NCBI RefSeq assembly: GCF_006970445.1
Contig: NZ_CP033877.1
Location: 2,240,750-2,304,749, forward strand
Direction: 5' to 3'
Source of the DNA: Stenotrophomonas maltophilia
GTDB taxonomy: Bacteria > Pseudomonadota > Gammaproteobacteria > Xanthomonadales > Xanthomonadaceae
Length of the DNA: 64,000 nucleotides
This document shows positions 16,221 through 25,346 of the stretch, piece by piece. How positions within the stretch are numbered: the first letter of the stretch is position 1; each line of letters begins with the position of its first letter. The notes under the pieces were generated by a model that had not been told where the DNA came from, did not search any database, and saw nothing but the letters and a program-made list of their open reading frames with translations. Both the position numbers and the translations under genes were made by a program.

Positions 16221-17435
16221 TCAAAGGCGATACATGCTTCTCATGCTGTTTGCCGCTGCCCTTTCAACGTGGTCGGCCATCGGCAGGCCCTGCGACCAGC
16301 CTGCGGCCATGGCCAGCGCATCACGCACTGGATCGGACGCCTTGGCGCGCTCATTGCGGATGCGGCAGGTTTCCGGGTCGCTGGCAAACAGTCCGCGCGC
16401 GAACATCCGGCCCTGCTCCGCCAGCTTCGTGGTCTTGGGGGCGCGGAGGGCGGCGAAGCGCGGCAGCACCTCATCCAGGCAATCCTCTGCACCCTCCAGG
16501 CATCGCACCAGATGCCAGGCATCTTCCAGTGCCTGACAGGCCCCCTGCCCCGAGGTCGGCAGCGGCGCATGCGCTGCGTCGCCGATGAGCAGCACGTTTG
16601 CGCGGCTCCAGGTCTGCAGCGGCTCAAGGTCGTGCACGGCAATCCGCTGGACGGAGTGCGTCGGTGTGGCCGCGATGAGACGAGCGACAGGTTCGGGCCA
16701 TCCTGCAAACAGATCCCCTACCTCGTCGCGCATGTCTGCCGGGGGCGTCGCCGCAGGTAGTGGTCGTGCCTGGGCGGCCGCCCAGTACACCTGATCGGTT
16801 CGAATCGCGACGCAACCGAAGCGATCGCCGGCTCCCCAGTAGTCCTGGATCCCCACCTCGCTTACCAGTTCCCTGCCTTGCGCGACCCCGATCCAGTTCA
16901 CGAAGCCCTGGTAGATGGGCGTGCTGTCCCCTGCGACGAACCTGCGTGCCACCGAGTCCATGCGACCATCCGCACCCAGAAGCAGATCCGGATGGATGCA
17001 CTGCCCGTTGTCGAACCGCACAGTGGCCTTGCCGTTGGCCTCCAGCTCAATCGCTACCGCGCGATGCGCGAACTGCACCTGGATTCCCGCTCGTGCCACG
17101 TGGTCCAGCAGCACCGCCTGCAGGTCGCGGCGCAGGATCGTATGGGTCGGGTATCCCATGACCTGGTCCAGCAGCGTGATGTCCAGGCCTCCCAGCGGAT
17201 TACCCGCGGCATCCTTGCGGTGCACTGATACCGGCCGGCCGCCGACTGCCCCAACATCCTCCAGCAACCCGAGTTCCCGCAGCACGAAACCAGCGTTGGG
17301 CCACAGTGTCACGCCAGCCCCCATGGTGGATGGCGTAGCCCGACGCTCATAGACGCGGCAGCTGTGCCCCTGCCGGTGCAGGGCGAGGGCCGCGCTCAAG
17401 CCCGCGATGCCGCCACCCAGTATTCCGATATCCAT
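16221..17435 (-). CDS. FAD-dependent monooxygenase
   Basis: The 404-residue protein is a group A flavin monooxygenase: GGGIAGL near residue 7 binds the FAD ADP moiety, LLGADGRMDSVARR is the DG motif, and LLIGDAAHAPLPTSGQGACQALEDA is the GD motif. Such enzymes hydroxylate aromatic or polyketide-like substrates with NAD(P)H and O2. No signal peptide is present. It is divergent from a LysR gene 133 bp away, which probably controls it. The substrate is unknown. Confidence 0.92.
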   Translation of the reverse strand: MDIGILGGGIAGLSAALALHRQGHSCRVYERRATPSTMGAGVTLWPNAGFVLRELGLLEDVGAVGGRPVSVHRKDAAGNPLGGLDITLLDQVMGYPTHTILRRDLQAVLLDHVARAGIQVQFAHRAVAIELEANGKATVRFDNGQCIHPDLLLGADGRMDSVARRFVAGDSTPIYQGFVNWIGVAQGRELVSEVGIQDYWGAGDRFGCVAIRTDQVYWAAAQARPLPAATPPADMRDEVGDLFAGWPEPVARLIAATPTHSVQRIAVHDLEPLQTWSRANVLLIGDAAHAPLPTSGQGACQALEDAWHLVRCLEGAEDCLDEVLPRFAALRAPKTTKLAEQGRMFARGLFASDPETCRIRNERAKASDPVRDALAMAAGWSQGLPMADHVERAAANSMRSMYRL

Positions 17436-17536
17436 TCTGATGCAGCCTTTTCAATTCGCCCGGATGCGCCATTGCGGCGCATTCGTGGGACGGGCCTGCA
17501 GTCTGGACTCTGCCAATGGAGCCAACTAGCATGCAA

Positions 17537-17547
17537 ATCTGAGAGAT
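17537..17547. promoter_or_regulatory. Weak LysR-type site between divergent genes
   Basis: ATCT-GAG-AGAT is a short dyad in an AT-rich patch 22 bp before the LysR start. Its position in the divergent gap fits a LysR autoregulatory site, but the arms are only 4 bp. Confidence 0.3.
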
Positions 17548-17568
17548 ATTCATACCGCTGTCGGGATA

Positions 17569-18489
17569 ATGATGCGCAGCAGCTTCGATCTGAACACCGT
17601 CCGTGTCTTCGTGGCCGTCGTAGACGAGCAGAGCTTTTCCGGTGCGGCCCGCCTGCTGGCCCTGCCCTCCTCCAACGTCAGCCGTCACGTGGCCTCGCTG
17701 GAGCGCCGGCTGGGGGTTCGGCTGCTGGAGCGCAGCACCCGCCACCTGCGCATGACCGAAGCCGGCAGGCTGCTCTACGCGCGTTCAAAGCCGTTGCTCG
17801 ATGCCCTGCTTTCCACGGAGGAGGAGCTCGGTGCGGTGCAGCGCGAATTGAAGGGGCTGCTGCGGATGAGCATGCCGAACGAGGCGCCCCGGCTGCTCGC
17901 CCCCATCCTGGCCGAGTTCTGCAGTCTGCATCCCGGCATCGAGCTGGAGTGCGACACGCGCCTGACCGGCCCGGAATTGCTGCGGGAGGACGTGGATCTT
18001 GCCCTCTTCTTCCATCGCGGGCCGCAGGACGACAGTGCGTTCATCACCCGCGAGCTGGCGACATTGCCGAGCATCGTGGTTGCCGCGCCAGCGTTGCTGG
18101 CCAGAACCGGGATGCCGCGCCAGGTGCGTGAACTGAAGTCCCTGCCCTGCATTACTACCGCCAGTGCACTGAAGGGCCAACCCTGGCAGTTTGTCGACGC
18201 TGCGGGGAACATCGTGAAGGTGCCGGTGCGCAGCCGCTATCGGGTGAACAGCGGGGAGCTTGCGGTGGCGGGCGCGCGCCAGGGCCTGGGCTTCGCCGTC
18301 GTTGCGGCTTATCCGTGCCAGCAGGACCTGGCCGAGGGCCGGCTGCAGAACGTGCAGCTGGATCTGAGCCCGGCGCCGCTGCAGCTGCTGGGTGCCTATA
18401 GCCACCGGCGCTCGGTTACCGCAAGGGTTCGGGCGCTGCTGGAATTCATACAGACGCGGCTGCAAGGCATCGGAGATGATGTCGGGTGA
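17569..18489 (+). CDS. LysR-family transcriptional regulator
   Basis: The 306-residue protein has a typical N-terminal winged helix (TVRVFVAVVDEQSFSGAARLL then SSNVSRHVASLERRLG) and a type 2 periplasmic-binding C-terminal domain. Two ATG codons are adjacent at 17569 and 17572. It is divergent from the FAD monooxygenase and is its probable activator. It converges with another LysR gene on its right. Confidence 0.92.
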   Translation: MMRSSFDLNTVRVFVAVVDEQSFSGAARLLALPSSNVSRHVASLERRLGVRLLERSTRHLRMTEAGRLLYARSKPLLDALLSTEEELGAVQRELKGLLRMSMPNEAPRLLAPILAEFCSLHPGIELECDTRLTGPELLREDVDLALFFHRGPQDDSAFITRELATLPSIVVAAPALLARTGMPRQVRELKSLPCITTASALKGQPWQFVDAAGNIVKVPVRSRYRVNSGELAVAGARQGLGFAVVAAYPCQQDLAEGRLQNVQLDLSPAPLQLLGAYSHRRSVTARVRALLEFIQTRLQGIGDDVG

Positions 18490-18490
18490 T

Positions 18491-18511
18491 ACCAGAACCA
18501 CAGTCTCTGGT
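18491..18511. other. Small hairpin between convergent LysR genes
   Basis: ACCAGA and TCTGGT form a perfect 6-bp stem with a 9-nt loop, 2 bp after the left gene's stop. There is no U-tract, so its role as terminator is uncertain. Confidence 0.3.
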
Positions 18512-18577
18512 GATGGTCCTGTTCCAGTGAACCCATCGCAGCCGTAATGCCGAACAGGTCATCGACACTCTATCGAC

Positions 18578-19465
18578 CTAAACCCGCAATGCCTCGAGCA
18601 CCAGGCTGAACGCCGGGGATGGCTGCCGCCTGCTCGGGTAATACAGGTGATAGCCGGGAAACAGCGGGCACCAGTCCTCCAGTACCCGCACCAGGCGGCC
18701 GCTTTCCAGATGGGGTGCCAGCTCATCAACGGGCAGATGCACCAGGCCCAGGCCGTCAAGCGCGGCATCGACCATGTGCGGTGACGTGCTGAACACCAGC
18801 GGGCCATCCACGCGCACATTGATCTCGCGACCCTTCTTCTCGTACTCCCACACATACAGTCCACCGCTGGTGGGCAAGCGGATGTTGATGCATCGGTGAC
18901 CGGTCAGATCACCTGGCACCTTCGGCATTCCGTGCGCAGCGAAGTACGCCGGCGTCCCTGCGGTGGCCATGCGCAGGCGCGGGCCGATGGGCAGGGCAAC
19001 CATGTCCTTGTCGATGGATTCACCGAGGCGAACACCGGCATCGAAGCGGTCGGCAACGATGTCACGCAGTGCATAGCTGACGTCGAACTCGATGCGGATG
19101 TCCGGATAGCGGTGCAGCAGCGGCATCAGCTTGGGCAGTAGCACCGTCCGCAGCACGTGGTCGCCGCTGGTGATCCTGACCTGCCCGGCTGGCGTGTCCC
19201 TCAATGCAGTAAGGGCTTCGAGCTCCATTTCGATGTCGTCGAAGTGGTTGCCGATCGACTGCAGCAGGCGCTCGCCTGCCGTGGTCGGCGAAACGCTGCG
19301 CGTCGTGCGGGTCAGCAGCCGGATGCCGAGACTCTCTTCCAGGGTCTTGATGGCCTGGCTCAGTGCGGACTGGGTGACCCCCAGCACGCCCGCCGCGCGG
19401 GTGAAGCTGCCCTCCCGCGCCACGGTCACGAAAGCCAGCAGGTCATTGAAGTTGCGTCGTGCCAT
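18578..19465 (-). CDS. LysR-family transcriptional regulator
   Basis: The 295-residue protein has the standard LysR winged helix (FNDLLAFVTVAREGSFTRAAGVLGVTQSALSQAI) and effector domain. It is divergent from the MFS/aldo-keto reductase operon. The 168-bp gap holds two strong inverted repeats, one with the classic T-N11-A layout, which are its likely binding sites. Confidence 0.93.
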   Translation of the reverse strand: MARRNFNDLLAFVTVAREGSFTRAAGVLGVTQSALSQAIKTLEESLGIRLLTRTTRSVSPTTAGERLLQSIGNHFDDIEMELEALTALRDTPAGQVRITSGDHVLRTVLLPKLMPLLHRYPDIRIEFDVSYALRDIVADRFDAGVRLGESIDKDMVALPIGPRLRMATAGTPAYFAAHGMPKVPGDLTGHRCINIRLPTSGGLYVWEYEKKGREINVRVDGPLVFSTSPHMVDAALDGLGLVHLPVDELAPHLESGRLVRVLEDWCPLFPGYHLYYPSRRQPSPAFSLVLEALRV

Positions 19466-19488
19466 GGGCGCAGTGTGTCACAGGGATT

Positions 19489-19505
19489 AATTAGCGCAAC
19501 TAATT
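19489..19505. promoter_or_regulatory. LysR box, T-N11-A type
   Basis: AATTAG-CGCAA-CTAATT is a perfect 6-bp inverted repeat and contains T-N11-A, the LysR consensus. It lies 24 bp upstream of the LysR start and fits the primary recognition site of that regulator. Confidence 0.7.
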
Positions 19506-19518
19506 GACCCATTCGAAA

Positions 19519-19534
19519 TTGATTATCTAATCAA
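19519..19534. promoter_or_regulatory. Second perfect dyad in the divergent promoter
   Basis: TTGATTA-TC-TAATCAA is a perfect 7-bp inverted repeat, 13 bp beyond the first LysR box and on the operon side. It may be the activation site, overlapping the -35 of the MFS operon, or a site for a second regulator. Confidence 0.6.
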
Positions 19535-19633
19535 ACACCCGTGCGTGGTCCAGACTGGCCCCCTCCCCCACCACGGGAGCTCCGGCAGCCGGAGCCTTCC
19601 GCCGTCACCGCCCTTCTGGGCCTGGAAACCTTC

Positions 19634-20863
19634 ATGAGTTCACTCAATCTCCCCCCGGCTGGGGCAGGCATGGCCGCGCCTGTCCGCTCGGCATCCCCCA
19701 GGGAATGGGGCGCGGTGTTGGCCCTGTCACTCGGCGCCTTCGCGCTGGTCGCTTCCGAATTCATGCCGGTCAGCCTGCTGACGCCCATCGCCACCGACCT
19801 GCAGGTCAGTGAAGGCCAGGCAGGCCAGGCGATCGCGGTTTCCGGTGCATTTGCACTGGTCACCAGCCTGCTGGTCTCGCCACTGGCCGGGCAGCTGGAC
19901 CGCAAATGGCTGCTGCTGGGCCTCACTACCGCAATGATCCTCTCGGGAACGCTGGCGGCACTGGCGCCCAGCTTCCCGGTGTTCATGCTGGGCCGTGCGC
20001 TGATCGGCGTGGCCATCGGTGGCTTCTGGGCCATGTCGGCGGCCACCGCCATGCGCCTGGTTCCTTCGCACCAGGTGCCCCGCGCACTGGCCATCGTCAA
20101 CGGCGGCAACGCGCTTGCCACGGTCATTGCAGCGCCGATGGGCAGCTACTTCGGCGCCATCATCGGTTGGCGCGGCGCGTTCTTCTCGCTGGTGCCGGTG
20201 GCTGTGGTGGCCCTGTTGTGGAAGATCGCCGCGCTGCCATCGATGAAGGCGACCGCCGGGCGCGCTTCGTGGAATGTGTTCGCGCTGTTGAAGCGCCCGC
20301 CGGTGGCGTGGGGCATGGTGGGCGTGAGCCTGTTCTTCATGGGCCAGTTCTCGCTGTTCACCTACCTGCGCCCATTCGTGGAAGCCACGCTGCACGTATC
20401 GCCTTCGACGTTGTCACTGTTGCTGCTGTTGATGGGTGCTGCGGGCCTGGCCGGCACGTTGTTGATCGAGCCCTTCGTGCACAAGGCACTCTTCCGCACA
20501 CTGGTGCTGCTGCCCGCACTGATGGCCGTGGTGGCTGTGTGCATGATCCTGCTCGGCAACACGCTGCCGAGGGTGGCGGTGTTGTTCGCCCTGTGGGGCC
20601 TGCTTGGCACGTCGGCGCCCGTGGCCTGGTGGTCGTGGCTGGCCCGCACTTTGCCCGATGACGGCGAGGCCGGTGGCGGCCTGATGGTGGCCGTGGTGCA
20701 GATGGCCATCGCCATCGGTGCGACCGTGGGCGGCCTGCTGCTGGACCACCAGGGCTACCGCGCCACGTTCTGGTTCAGCGCTGTCCTGCTGCTGGGCTCG
20801 GTGGTCACGTCCTGCATCGCGGCGCGCTCGGCGCAGCACCATCGCCTGCCTGTGCATTCCTGA
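19634..20863 (+). CDS. MFS transporter, DHA1-type drug/sugar exporter
   Basis: The 409-residue protein has about 12 hydrophobic segments. The family motif after TM2 appears as GQLDRKWLLLGL, and FVLGRALIGVAIGGFWAM is the usual TM4 region of AraJ/NepI/SotB-like exporters. The start at 19634 (MSSLNLPP) is chosen because upstream sequence is Pro-rich and unlike protein; the ribosome site is weak. It is the first gene of an operon with an aldo-keto reductase, a cupin and a hydrolase. Confidence 0.9.
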   Translation: MSSLNLPPAGAGMAAPVRSASPREWGAVLALSLGAFALVASEFMPVSLLTPIATDLQVSEGQAGQAIAVSGAFALVTSLLVSPLAGQLDRKWLLLGLTTAMILSGTLAALAPSFPVFMLGRALIGVAIGGFWAMSAATAMRLVPSHQVPRALAIVNGGNALATVIAAPMGSYFGAIIGWRGAFFSLVPVAVVALLWKIAALPSMKATAGRASWNVFALLKRPPVAWGMVGVSLFFMGQFSLFTYLRPFVEATLHVSPSTLSLLLLLMGAAGLAGTLLIEPFVHKALFRTLVLLPALMAVVAVCMILLGNTLPRVAVLFALWGLLGTSAPVAWWSWLARTLPDDGEAGGGLMVAVVQMAIAIGATVGGLLLDHQGYRATFWFSAVLLLGSVVTSCIAARSAQHHRLPVHS

Positions 20864-20874
20864 AGGAGTCCCCC

Positions 20875-21861
20875 ATGCACTACACCTCTCTGGGCCGATC
20901 GGGCCTGAAGATCAGCCGGCTGGGTCTTGGCACCATGAACTTCGGCGAGCTTGCCGACGAGCCAACCAGCTTCGCCATCATGGATGCCGCCGTGGACGCT
21001 GGCATCAACTTCTTCGACAGCGCCGACGTCTACGGCGGACCGCAGTCGCCGGACATGGCGCAGGGCTTCGGCGTGTCGGAAGAGATCATCGGGCGCTGGT
21101 TGAAGCACGGTGGCAAGCGTGACGGGCTGGTACTGGCGACCAAGGTGTACCAGCCGATGGGGCTGGGCCCAAATGATCGCCGGCTGTCGGCGTACCACAT
21201 CCGCCGCGCCTGCGAGGCCAGCCTGCGCCGGCTACAGACCGACCACATCGATCTGTACCAGATGCACCACGTGGACCGGGCCACGCCATGGGAAGAAATC
21301 TGGCAGGCCATGGAACAGCTGATCCGCGAAGGCAAGATCACCTACGTGGGCAGCAGCAACTTTGCCGGCTGGGACATCGCCACCGCACAGGGCGTGGCCA
21401 CCGCGCGGCACGCTTTTGGCCTGGTGGCCGAGCAGAGCCTGTACAACCTGACCCAGCGCACGGTGGAACTGGAAGTGATCCCGGCACTGCGCTACCACGG
21501 GCTGGGCCTGATTCCCTGGAGCCCGATCGGCATGGGCCTGCTGGGCGGGGTGCTGAAGAAGGTCGCCAATGGCCGACGCGCTACCCCGCACCTCCTGCAG
21601 CGTATCGAACAGCTGCGCCCTCAGCTGGAAGCGTATGAAGCGTTCTGCGATGAGCTGGGCGAGGCGCCCGCCGACGTGGCGCTGGCCTGGCTGCTGCGCA
21701 ACCCGGTGGTGACCACCGCGCTGAGCGGGCCGCGCACGGTGGACCAGCTTTTGCAGAACCTGAAGGCGCCTGCGCTGAAGCTCTCAGATGCCTCACTGGC
21801 TCGACTGGATGCGCTCTGGCCTGGCCCCGGTGGCGAGGCGCCCAATGCCTACGCCTGGTAA
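20875..21861 (+). CDS. Aldo/keto reductase
   Basis: The 328-residue protein has the complete aldo-keto reductase tetrad: Asp48, Tyr53 ([10 protein letters not shown]), Lys90 (ATKVY) and His131 (YQMHHVD). The NADPH-binding end [13 protein letters not shown] is also present. It would reduce aldehydes or ketones in the cytoplasm. It starts 11 bp after the MFS stop, with AAGGAG in the gap, so it is the second gene of the LysR-controlled operon. Confidence 0.95.
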   Translation: MHYTSLGRSGLKISRLGLGTMNFGELADEPTSFAIMDAAVDAGINFFDSADVYGGPQSPDMAQGFGVSEEIIGRWLKHGGKRDGLVLATKVYQPMGLGPNDRRLSAYHIRRACEASLRRLQTDHIDLYQMHHVDRATPWEEIWQAMEQLIREGKITYVGSSNFAGWDIATAQGVATARHAFGLVAEQSLYNLTQRTVELEVIPALRYHGLGLIPWSPIGMGLLGGVLKKVANGRRATPHLLQRIEQLRPQLEAYEAFCDELGEAPADVALAWLLRNPVVTTALSGPRTVDQLLQNLKAPALKLSDASLARLDALWPGPGGEAPNAYAW

Positions 21862-21886
21862 TCCCCCAACTCCTGGAGTACTCCCC

Positions 21887-22363
21887 ATGTCCATGCTTCT
21901 CGGCACATTGATATCCATGGCTTTGCCTGCGACCGGCGGCGGCCCGGCCAGCGGCGATCTGAGCATAACGCCTGCTGGCAGCGCATCGTCCGTGGCGGGC
22001 CCCGCTGACTACTTCACCGGCAGCGTGCGCATCGATGGCGGCTTCCAGCGCCCTGCGCCGGCACGCGTAGGAGGTGCAACGGTCACCTTTGAGCCCGGCG
22101 CACGCACGGCCTGGCACACCCACCCGCTGGGCCAGACCCTCATCGTGACCGCAGGCGTGGGCTGGGTGCAGCAGTGGGGTCAGCCACGCCAGCAGATTCG
22201 TCCGGGCGACACCGTGTGGATCGCCCCGGGCGTGAAGCATTGGCATGGCGCAAGTGCCGCAGTGGCGATGACCCACATCGCGATTGCCGAGGCGGTGGAT
22301 GGCAGCCCGGTGACGTGGCTGGAGAAAGTAAGCGACGAAGAGTATTCGGAGATGAGCGAATGA
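21887..22363 (+). CDS. Cupin-domain protein, (R)-mandelonitrile-lyase-like
   Basis: The 158-residue protein has one cupin domain: [20 protein letters not shown] gives two metal-binding histidines, and [17 protein letters not shown] gives the third. This is the layout of small Mn-cupins of the hydroxynitrile-lyase-like group. The start at 21887 has GGAG 8 nt upstream. The N-terminus is hydrophobic and could be a weak signal. The stop overlaps the next gene's ATG. Confidence 0.85.
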   Translation: MSMLLGTLISMALPATGGGPASGDLSITPAGSASSVAGPADYFTGSVRIDGGFQRPAPARVGGATVTFEPGARTAWHTHPLGQTLIVTAGVGWVQQWGQPRQQIRPGDTVWIAPGVKHWHGASAAVAMTHIAIAEAVDGSPVTWLEKVSDEEYSEMSE

Positions 22364-23397
22364 AGACGCTGCTGCTTTCTCTGGTCCTCGCGACCATCCC
22401 CTTCACTGCAATTGGACAGGACATGACCCGCGGCGCCGACAACTTCTATCGAAGCACCCAGCTCATCAGCGAAAAAGTGCACTTCAGCAACCAGTACCAC
22501 ATGCAGATCGTCGGCAATCTGTACGTACCGAAGAACCACAGGCCTGGGCAAGCATTGCCCGCGATCATCGTGGGCCATCCCATGGGCGCAGTGAAGGAGC
22601 AGAGTGCGGATCTCTACGCACAGAAGCTGGCTGAACAAGGCTTCGTGACCCTGGCTATCGACCAGTCATTCTGGGGTGAAAGTGCTGGCGAGCCCCGCAA
22701 TGCGGTTGCGCCGGACATCTATACCGAGGCCTTCAGCGCGGCGGTGGATTATCTGGGCACGCAGCCACAGGTGGATCGCGAACGGATCGGCGTGCTTGGC
22801 ATCTGTGGCAGTGGCAGTTTCGTGATCAGTGCGGCCAAGATCGACCCGCGCATGAAAGCCATTGCTACCGTCAGCATGTACGACATGGGCGCTGCGAACC
22901 GCAGTGCCCTCAACCACTCGCAGAGCGTTGAGCAGCGCAAGGCCGTGATTGCTGCCGCCGCGCGCCAGCGTTGGATAGAAGCCGAGGGCGGCGCCACGCA
23001 GTACACCTCTGGCACCGTACATGTACTTGAGGCAGACACCCATCCGATCCAGCGCGAGTTCTACGACTTCTACCGAACGCCGCGTGGTGAGTTCACGCCG
23101 GCCGGTTCATCACCGCAGCTCACCACCCACCCGACGCTGACCAGCAACGTGAAGTTCATGAACTTCTATCCGTTCAACGACATCGAGACCATCTCGCCGC
23201 GTCCGATGTTGTTCATTTCGGGTGATCAGGCGCATTCAAAGGAATTCAGTGAGGAGGCCTACCGGCTGGCGGGACAGCCGAAGGAACTGCTGTGGGTGAA
23301 GGGTGCGGGCCACGTGGATCTGTATGACCGGACCGATCTGATTCCGTTTGCAGCGCTGGCGGCGTTCTTCCGGAAGAGCCTGGACGGAAGCATGTGA
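22360..23397 (+). CDS. Secreted alpha/beta hydrolase (dienelactone-hydrolase-like)
   Basis: The 345-residue protein starts with a signal peptide ([17 protein letters not shown]). The hydrolase core has GHPMGA, a nucleophile elbow read as GICGSGSF (Cys or Ser), an acid in FISGDQAHS and a His in GAGHVDLYD. The elbow is unusual for an esterase, so the catalytic residue is uncertain. The ATG overlaps the cupin stop (ATGA). It ends the MFS operon and converges with the PepSY gene 19 bp away. Confidence 0.88.
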   Translation: MKTLLLSLVLATIPFTAIGQDMTRGADNFYRSTQLISEKVHFSNQYHMQIVGNLYVPKNHRPGQALPAIIVGHPMGAVKEQSADLYAQKLAEQGFVTLAIDQSFWGESAGEPRNAVAPDIYTEAFSAAVDYLGTQPQVDRERIGVLGICGSGSFVISAAKIDPRMKAIATVSMYDMGAANRSALNHSQSVEQRKAVIAAAARQRWIEAEGGATQYTSGTVHVLEADTHPIQREFYDFYRTPRGEFTPAGSSPQLTTHPTLTSNVKFMNFYPFNDIETISPRPMLFISGDQAHSKEFSEEAYRLAGQPKELLWVKGAGHVDLYDRTDLIPFAALAAFFRKSLDGSM

Positions 23398-23416
23398 CAG
23401 GCCGACGCCCCTGCCC

Positions 23417-25300
23417 TCACCCTGTCCGAAGCATCGCCACCAGCAACCCCATCAGGGCACTCCCCGCCAGCAGACTCAGCCACACCTTCCCCACCCTGCG
23501 GGCGCTGAAGACGCCCACAGCAACGGCAATCAACAGCACGAACCCCAGCAGTGAACTGGCCAGTACCGAAACGGACGTCCTTACCCCCACCAGCGCGGGC
23601 AACAACAACGCCAGTGCCGAAGCGGTAACGGCGGTGAACACGTAGCCGCCCAGCGAGGCGGCCAGCACACGGCTCGCCACCTGCCAGCGATAGGCCGGTT
23701 CCCGCCCGGCCGGAGGCTTGGCAGGGCGCGCCGCCTCCTGCGCCCCTGGCCAACGGCGCTGCAGCATCAGGGCCGTCCTTGCCAGCATCAGCCCGAAGGC
23801 CAGTGCGACCAGCTCCACCCCAGCCTGCTGCCATGCGCCCCGCTGCAGGTACATCAGCAGCCCCTGCCCGGTGGTTGCCAGATTCACCAGCGGCAGCGCC
23901 AGGCACAGTGCTGCGGCCAGCCACAGCTGCTCGATCCAGGCCAGGCGAGGTGGGCGCCAAAGCGCGTGCAGCACCGAGGCGGCGCAGGCCGTAAGAAAAA
24001 TGCGTATTTCCCATGCGCTGCGACCGCTCATTTCCAATGGCAGCAACCGATTGCCATACAGGTAGACGATGCTTGCCAGCGCCACCCCGGCCAGCGATGC
24101 CACGTTGAAGGCTTCCACGCAGCGATAGATGCCTGCCGTGGCCGCGCCGAACTCATGCTCACTGCGCTTGCGCCGCTTGATGGAGAACAGCAGCGTGCCG
24201 ATGGCGATCATCGCCGTGCCCAGCAGGCCGCTGATGAAGTACAGCCACTTCATTGGCCAGCCGCCGAAATCGGCCTTGTGCAGTGCTTCGATCGTCTCAT
24301 GCACCTGCACAGCGCCAATGGCATGCGGGTGTGCGCCATGCTGTTGCAGCAGCGTGCCGCTGGCAGCATCGAACACCGCGCGGCTGGCCTCGGTCAGCAG
24401 ATGCCTGTCTGCGCGCCCCTCGGGCTTGCGACCGATCACCTCCACCACGCTGTGCACGGTGCCGGGCGCCTGGACCATGATCAATGCTGGCGGCTGCCCG
24501 CTGATGGCCTGCGCGCGTTCCAGCAGTTGCTGCAGGTCTGGCAGTTGCGCGGAGGATACCAGGATGCCTGGCGGAGCCGGCTGCGCAGGCGACAGCTCGG
24601 CTTCGTAGCGCGCATAGGCGCCTTCCGCATCGCCATAGGCAACGTGCACTGGCCATGGCAGATAGCTGCTGTAGAAGAATGTCAGCCCGGTGTAGCCGAT
24701 CATGAACAGGAACGGCAGGGTCAGCACGGCACTCAGATTGTGCGCATCCAGCCAACTGCGCTGTCCCTTGCCCGGGCGGAAGGTGAAGAAGTCCTTGAAG
24801 ATGCGTTTATGCACCACCACGCCGGACACCAGCGCCAGCAGCATGCAGGCGGTGATCCAGCCCACCAGCCAGTAGCCGGCCATGCCGCCGTGCAGGGTGT
24901 AGTGGAAGGACATGAAGTGGCGCCCGCCTTCGGTTTCCCGAAGACGACGTGGAGGCTGTGGCATGCCTGTGCCGGCATCCACCGAGCGTTCGTGCGCGGT
25001 GCCGTCGCCATCCTCCCACGACAGCTCCAGTGGCCAACCCTGCTGGGCAGGCCAACGGATCTGCCATGACCGGGCATCGGCGGCATTTGCTGCCAGCCAG
25101 TGCTGCGCACGCATCGCCTGCGTTGCGGTGTCCACTGCCGGCGAGGAGGCCGGCACGGGGCCGGCCTCCATCCAACGCGTGATCGGCTCACGGAACACGC
25201 TGAGCGTGCCGGTCAGGAAGATCGCGCACAGCAGCCAGCCACAGGTAAGGCCGCACCAGGTGTGCAGCCACGACATGCTCTGCCGGAAGCCCGCTTTCAT
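23417..25300 (-). CDS. PepSY-associated membrane protein, probable siderophore-iron reductase
   Basis: The 627-residue protein begins with a PepSY-TM helix (SWLHTWCGLTCGWLLCAIFLTGTLSVFREPI), a long periplasmic loop, then several more membrane helices. Histidines at helix ends (HYTLHGGMAGYWLVGW, DAHNLSAVLTLPF) fit heme ligation, as in FoxB/FsrB-like reductases that release iron from siderophores at the inner membrane. It lies 46 bp downstream of the siderophore receptor gene and belongs to the same iron unit. Confidence 0.88.
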   Translation of the reverse strand: MKAGFRQSMSWLHTWCGLTCGWLLCAIFLTGTLSVFREPITRWMEAGPVPASSPAVDTATQAMRAQHWLAANAADARSWQIRWPAQQGWPLELSWEDGDGTAHERSVDAGTGMPQPPRRLRETEGGRHFMSFHYTLHGGMAGYWLVGWITACMLLALVSGVVVHKRIFKDFFTFRPGKGQRSWLDAHNLSAVLTLPFLFMIGYTGLTFFYSSYLPWPVHVAYGDAEGAYARYEAELSPAQPAPPGILVSSAQLPDLQQLLERAQAISGQPPALIMVQAPGTVHSVVEVIGRKPEGRADRHLLTEASRAVFDAASGTLLQQHGAHPHAIGAVQVHETIEALHKADFGGWPMKWLYFISGLLGTAMIAIGTLLFSIKRRKRSEHEFGAATAGIYRCVEAFNVASLAGVALASIVYLYGNRLLPLEMSGRSAWEIRIFLTACAASVLHALWRPPRLAWIEQLWLAAALCLALPLVNLATTGQGLLMYLQRGAWQQAGVELVALAFGLMLARTALMLQRRWPGAQEAARPAKPPAGREPAYRWQVASRVLAASLGGYVFTAVTASALALLLPALVGVRTSVSVLASSLLGFVLLIAVAVGVFSARRVGKVWLSLLAGSALMGLLVAMLRTG

Positions 25301-25346
25301 GCCTGCCCCGTAGCGGGCAGGCCGTTGTTCCGCTGCTTGCGGGGAA

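Noticed and set aside
19476..19482. A third TGTCACA motif, upstream of the MFS operon
   Set aside because: No CGTC lies about 16 nt downstream, so it does not form an ECF41 promoter. It is also outside the sigma locus.
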